Assembly: GCA_035222895.1 (NCBI GenBank)
Contig: JAVYIG010002223.1
Location: 124,001-188,000, forward strand
DNA from: Strongylocentrotus droebachiensis
Taxonomy: Eukaryota; Echinodermata; Echinoidea; Camarodonta; Strongylocentrotidae
Direction of reading: 5' to 3'
Length of the DNA stretch: 64,000 nt
Every line of letters starts with the position of its first letter. The stretch's first letter is position 1. Shown here piece after piece: positions 62,801 to 64,000 of this stretch. A program made the translations under genes and the position numbers. The notes under the pieces were generated by a model that did not search any database, was not told the DNA's origin, and worked only from the letters and a program-made list of their open reading frames with translations.

Positions 62801-63967
62801 AAAATTGAGAAAAAGAAAGAAAAAAAGAATACCAACAAGTGCTATGAAAAGAAGTGCCATGTATACATCATTTCCACTCATTTTGTAGGAAGCGTTTCTG
62901 CCATATAAGACACAAAAGGGTATAGGTAATATTCGATCAATATCTATTTTTAAGACGCCATCAAGTCCCATTGCTTGGAGTGGCAAATAAAGATTTAAAT
63001 CTTTATAAGCAACATTCGTACCCTATACCGGAGCTCGAACCAATAACCCAATTCTCAGTCAAGTCAGCAAACCACTACACCACCACATTTGTAATGAACT
63101 AATTTTCTTTCACATGCAGTATGGAAAGGAAGGCGAGGAGTATCTCGAGTTTGAGGTTATGTCTTTTGTGCCTTTTGAACCGAGGCTGATTGACTTTGAA
63201 ATGTTTACAAGAAAACAGGTAAGGGGACTTAGCCTTTTCCAATATTAGAATATTGATGTAAACAAAGTTGACAACTTAAACCAAATGCAATAACTCATGG
63301 TGATTAAGATTGACTGGAAGAGGAGAACTATTGTATGATCTTTTGAACGCTTGTGTTATCCCTTTTACGGACATTTTGTTTGTAAATAGCTTCTGGTGCT
63401 CTTCTATTCACTTTTGGAGGCAATGAATATTTCAATTGATCGATTGCAATCGCCCGCAATGGCACTCTTATTAGATAAGAAATATATGCAGTAAGATAAC
63501 ATTACTTTTTTTAAGCGGAAGATAACTTTCCTAAAATTCTGTTAATCGCTATTAATTCGTTCCATCATAAATATAATGTTCGAATATATTGTTTAAAAAA
63601 CATATCACCATTTATAGGGAGATTTTTGTTATGACAAATTTTCAAACGTATGAATTAAATCTATTTTCTTAATGAAGATGTACCATTACGTACAATTTGC
63701 TAGTGTTTATGCTGGGAAGTGTGAATAAAATAATGTTGGTACCTTTTCCTCCTTCAAAAGCTTGAATGGTATAACAACTACAACGAACGAATTCGAGATG
63801 AGTTGGAAGGAAAACTATCGGGTAATGCTCGGGAGTGGATGCTCTCCAGGACGAGGTTCCAACATTACCGCTGGGAGTACAGAGGTGGAGCATCGTCCAT
63901 TTCCATGACAACGACCGCCATCTTGATTTCTCTATGTTTGATTGTATCACATTCCTTGTCAAAGTAG
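42912..63967 (+). CDS. Aminopeptidase P-like pseudoenzyme, copy B (XPNPEP2-like)
   Basis: Exons: 42912-42957, 44105-44202, 45805-45921, 46601-46664, 47989-48096, 48393-48533, 49274-49441, 50097-50222, 51738-51819, 52890-52978, 54395-54555, 55327-55413, 55869-55934, 56924-56994, 57699-57776, 58638-58709, 59163-59259, 59951-60020, 60313-60417, 61055-61120, 62290-62387, 63120-63218, 63761-63967; 2,316 bases, 771 residues. All 22 intron phases match copy A, and 11 exons have identical length. The start is ACCATGG, an ideal context. Signal peptide 1-24 (ending GNAQA), RKKR at 32-35, then [24 protein letters not shown] and [16 protein letters not shown] of the N-terminal domains. Catalytic domain: D519 kept; T530, Y605, G638 and T659 replace the other metal ligands; Y499 replaces the proton-shuttle His; H601 and H614 kept. 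The C-terminus has GGAS at 745-748 and a weaker hydrophobic tail ending HSLSK. Inferred: a secreted or GPI-anchored, catalytically dead paralogue from tandem duplication after the active site was lost. Confidence 0.92.
42958..44104 (+). other. Copy B intron 1
   Basis: About 1.15 kb. It contains a short GA-rich run (about 43725-43770) and otherwise AT-rich unique sequence. Open frames at 43022-43469 lack family resemblance and are taken as chance. Confidence 0.6.
44872..45775. repeat. 51-bp minisatellite upstream of copy B exon 3
   Basis: About 17 units of 51 bp with the consensus words GCAATCATGTAAGAATTCGG, TCTTTTACTAGGCAG and TTCTTTTTCTTCAAA. Because 51 is a multiple of three, the minus strand stays open as 17-residue repeats ([17 protein letters not shown]) over 44866-45306 and 45303-45605. 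Nothing suggests it is translated. The array ends about 30 bases before exon 3 and contains 29 bp of exon 3 sequence. Confidence 0.93.
45929..46123 (+). mobile_element. TTAA-flanked MITE, copy 4
   Basis: TTAAAGCCCCACTGCACTAC...TAGTGCAGACGGGCTTTAA. It starts 8 bases after the end of copy B exon 3, inside the donor region. Confidence 0.88.
47130..47334 (+). mobile_element. tRNA-derived SINE, family A (best copy)
   Basis: Partial head with GGTCTCGTAACCGGGAGG and GGGTTCGAAACC, body GATGAGCTAGTGCCCTTTGG and GGCATTAATCCTCATTACCA, tail AATGCTTTCTTAGCAGTCAC. Copy B intron 4. Confidence 0.78.
47419..47964. mobile_element. 546-bp TIR transposon just upstream of copy B exon 5
   Basis: Terminal inverted repeats TAATAGGGACTTTTAGATT and AATCTAAAAGTCCCTATTA (19 bp, perfect). 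Near the middle, 47648-47697 and 47710-47759 form an imperfect hairpin around GTGTAGAACGGGTG / CACCTGTTCTACA. A related end lies at 225. No transposase frame is visible. Confidence 0.85.
49168..49273. repeat. (CT)n forming the polypyrimidine tract of copy B exon 7
   Basis: CT runs with short TGTCCCC and CACACA interruptions that end at the acceptor CAG (49271-49273). Confidence 0.92.
49458..49643. mobile_element. 186-bp palindromic MITE in copy B intron 7
   Basis: The ends TATGGTGGCCATGAAG and CTTCAGGGCCACCATA are followed by ATCGCGAATAGACGAAATCG and its complement. The arms pair for about 80 bases each, so the whole element can fold into one long hairpin. It starts 16 bases after exon 7. 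Confidence 0.88.
50240..51490. repeat. 1.2-kb imperfect (ATC)n block in copy B intron 8
   Basis: ATC/ACC/ATT triplets with occasional unique inserts (for example near 50930-51130). Long poly-Ile, poly-Met and poly-Asp frames on both strands come from the triplet repeat and are not genes. Confidence 0.95.
51876..52071 (-). mobile_element. TTAA-flanked MITE, copy 5
   Basis: TTAAAGCATGTCTGCACTTG...GTGCAGTCCTGCTTTAA in copy B intron 9, with AACATAAGAAAAAGAGGATC inside. Confidence 0.85.
52326..52550. repeat. Duplicated palindrome with GGTCCTTATGAATAGC words
   Basis: 52326-52400 and 52469-52550 are two versions of one imperfect palindrome: GACCGCTATTCAT arms around a GCGCGCGTTAT centre, then ATAGCGGTC arms. 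Between them are more copies of the word GGTCCTTA(T/C)GAA. Copy B intron 9. Confidence 0.75.
52570..52857 (+). pseudogene. LINE ORF2 fragment beside copy B exon 10
   Basis: An 87-codon frame (52595-52858) contains [30 protein letters not shown] and [14 protein letters not shown]. This is the inter-domain segment between endonuclease and RT in several non-LTR retrotransposons. It ends 32 bases before exon 10. Confidence 0.7.
53056..53541. mobile_element. Element with repeated CCCAAC motifs
   Basis: Imperfect terminal inverted repeats (TACATTCTAAATAATGTTGG and the complement of TTGTTTTACAGTGTA) enclose repeated CCCAAC / GTTGGGCAA words in both orientations. A design like the AAACAAC element. 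Copy B intron 10. Confidence 0.6.
53946..54318 (-). mobile_element. 373-bp TIR element in copy B intron 10
   Basis: 17-bp perfect ends TAAAGGTAAAGACCAGT / ACTGGTCTTTACCTTTA. The interior is shared with 19984-20245 and 54955-55235. Confidence 0.78.
54955..55235 (-). mobile_element. Diverged relative of the 53946-54318 element
   Basis: Shared blocks CTTATATGCTAGATGA and GATCGATTCCACA. The right end CAACTTAATCTTAAAG corresponds to the start of the 19984 copy. Copy B intron 11. Confidence 0.6.
55942..56137 (+). mobile_element. TTAA-flanked MITE, copy 6
   Basis: TTAAAGCGGGACTGCACTAC...CTAGTGCAGACAGGCTTTAA. It starts 8 bases after the end of copy B exon 13. Confidence 0.88.
56550..56864. repeat. 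Perfect 91-bp inverted repeat with poly-G/poly-C loop
   Basis: The arms 56550-56640 and about 56774-56864 are exact complements as far as I can read, including an 8-base T/A run. They lead into a poly-G tract on the left and a poly-C tract on the right. Copy B intron 13, ending 59 bases before exon 14. Confidence 0.92.
57063..57214. mobile_element. MITE, GTGAAACGGG family
   Basis: Same layout and core (TATTGGTTATCAGCAGATTT; TTTGTGAAACGGGTCCC) as 10670-10820. Copy B intron 14. Confidence 0.75.
57699..58709 (+). other. Copy B exons 15-16: proton-shuttle His lost, first Asp kept
   Basis: NSADFYYR places Y499 where active enzymes have the shuttle His. [11 protein letters not shown] keeps D519. 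Exon lengths (78 and 72 bases) are identical to copy A. Exon 15 uses an AAG acceptor. Confidence 0.86.
59163..59259 (+). other. Copy B exon 17: second Asp ligand replaced
   Basis: [17 protein letters not shown] with T530 at the Asp position, as in copy A. Confidence 0.87.
59400..59640 (+). mobile_element. TIR repeat, copy of 33098-33350 family
   Basis: Core AAAGCTTACGTCTAAAAGTA and AACCAGTCCACC, with ends CAAATTAAATTGTTCATACC and GGGTATGAAAAAGTTAGATG. It lies in copy B intron 17, between the exons homologous to those around the copy A insertion in intron 18. Confidence 0.65.
59800..59862. repeat. (CT)n microsatellite
   Basis: CT run in copy B intron 17, 90 bases before exon 18. Confidence 0.93.
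60455..60640 (-). mobile_element. Probable truncated LINE 3' end
   Basis: TTCAGGTTCAGGTTCAGG then TTTATTTTCATTTCCAA resembles, in the same orientation, the hexamer tail and following bases at 5984-6030. Only the 3' end is present. Copy B intron 19. Confidence 0.45.
61545..61930. repeat. 44-bp minisatellite in copy B intron 20
   Basis: At least four near-identical units (TTGACGAGTTTCGGCATCTT, GTCTCTCGTCACCAGAAAGT, CGGG), then increasingly diverged units. Confidence 0.92.
62985..63092 (-). mobile_element. tRNA-like SINE head upstream of copy B exon 22
   Basis: The minus strand reads GTGGTGTAGTGGTTTGCTGA (A box) and ATTGGTTCGAGCTCC (B box). It ends about 28 bases before exon 22. It differs from families A-C in the head. 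Confidence 0.6.
63761..63967 (+). other. Copy B exon 23: C-terminus with GPI-type signal
   Basis: 68 codons plus [23 protein letters not shown] is followed by a short moderately hydrophobic end. It aligns without gaps to copy A. Only 33 bases of 3' UTR remain in the window. Confidence 0.86.
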
Positions 63968-64000
63968 AATTTGTATTACAATACCTTTTTTGTTTGTATT

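Noticed and set aside
16333..63967. Active Xaa-Pro aminopeptidase annotation for either gene
   Set aside because: The fold is right, but four of five metal ligands and the shuttle His are replaced in both.

Overview
This is eukaryotic genomic DNA. It has spliced genes with GT-AG introns of about 0.3 to 6 kb, long microsatellites, poly-C/poly-G runs, tRNA-derived SINEs, non-LTR retrotransposons and many small inverted-repeat transposons. Gene content and repeat style fit a marine invertebrate, most likely a deuterostome such as an echinoderm. The species cannot be fixed from the sequence alone.

Layout. About 2.4-10.4 kb (minus strand): five exons of a phytanoyl-CoA dioxygenase (PhyH) family gene. 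Its C-terminal exon lies off the left edge and its first exon was not found. A nearly complete non-LTR retrotransposon (6.0-9.2 kb, minus) sits in its large intron. About 10.4-16.1 kb: a divergent intergenic region. 16.3-36.9 kb (plus): a 23-exon gene for an aminopeptidase P (Xaa-Pro aminopeptidase, XPNPEP2-like) family protein of 830 residues. 36.9-42.9 kb: intergenic. 42.9-64.0 kb (plus): a second 23-exon paralogue of 771 residues, which ends 33 bases before the window does. I rebuilt both gene models exon by exon. Every intron falls at the same place and phase in the two genes, so they are a tandem duplication.

Main discovery. Both proteins keep the full aminopeptidase P architecture: N-terminal creatinase-like domains, a pita-bread C-terminal domain, a secretion signal and a GPI-type tail. 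Both lack the metal centre. Of the five dimetal ligands only the first Asp remains. The second Asp is Thr, the His is Tyr, the first Glu is Gly, and the last Glu is Ser (copy A) or Thr (copy B). The proton-shuttle His is Tyr in both. The pair therefore looks like a family of secreted or GPI-anchored pseudo-aminopeptidases that lost catalysis before duplicating, while the reading frames stayed intact. Both also carry a furin-type RxKR site just after the signal peptide.

The introns are crowded with mobile DNA, often within a few tens of bases of splice sites: TTAA-flanked MITEs, SINEs, LINE fragments, a 91-bp perfect inverted repeat, a tandem array that repeats a splice acceptor, and a minisatellite holding 29 bp of the next exon.
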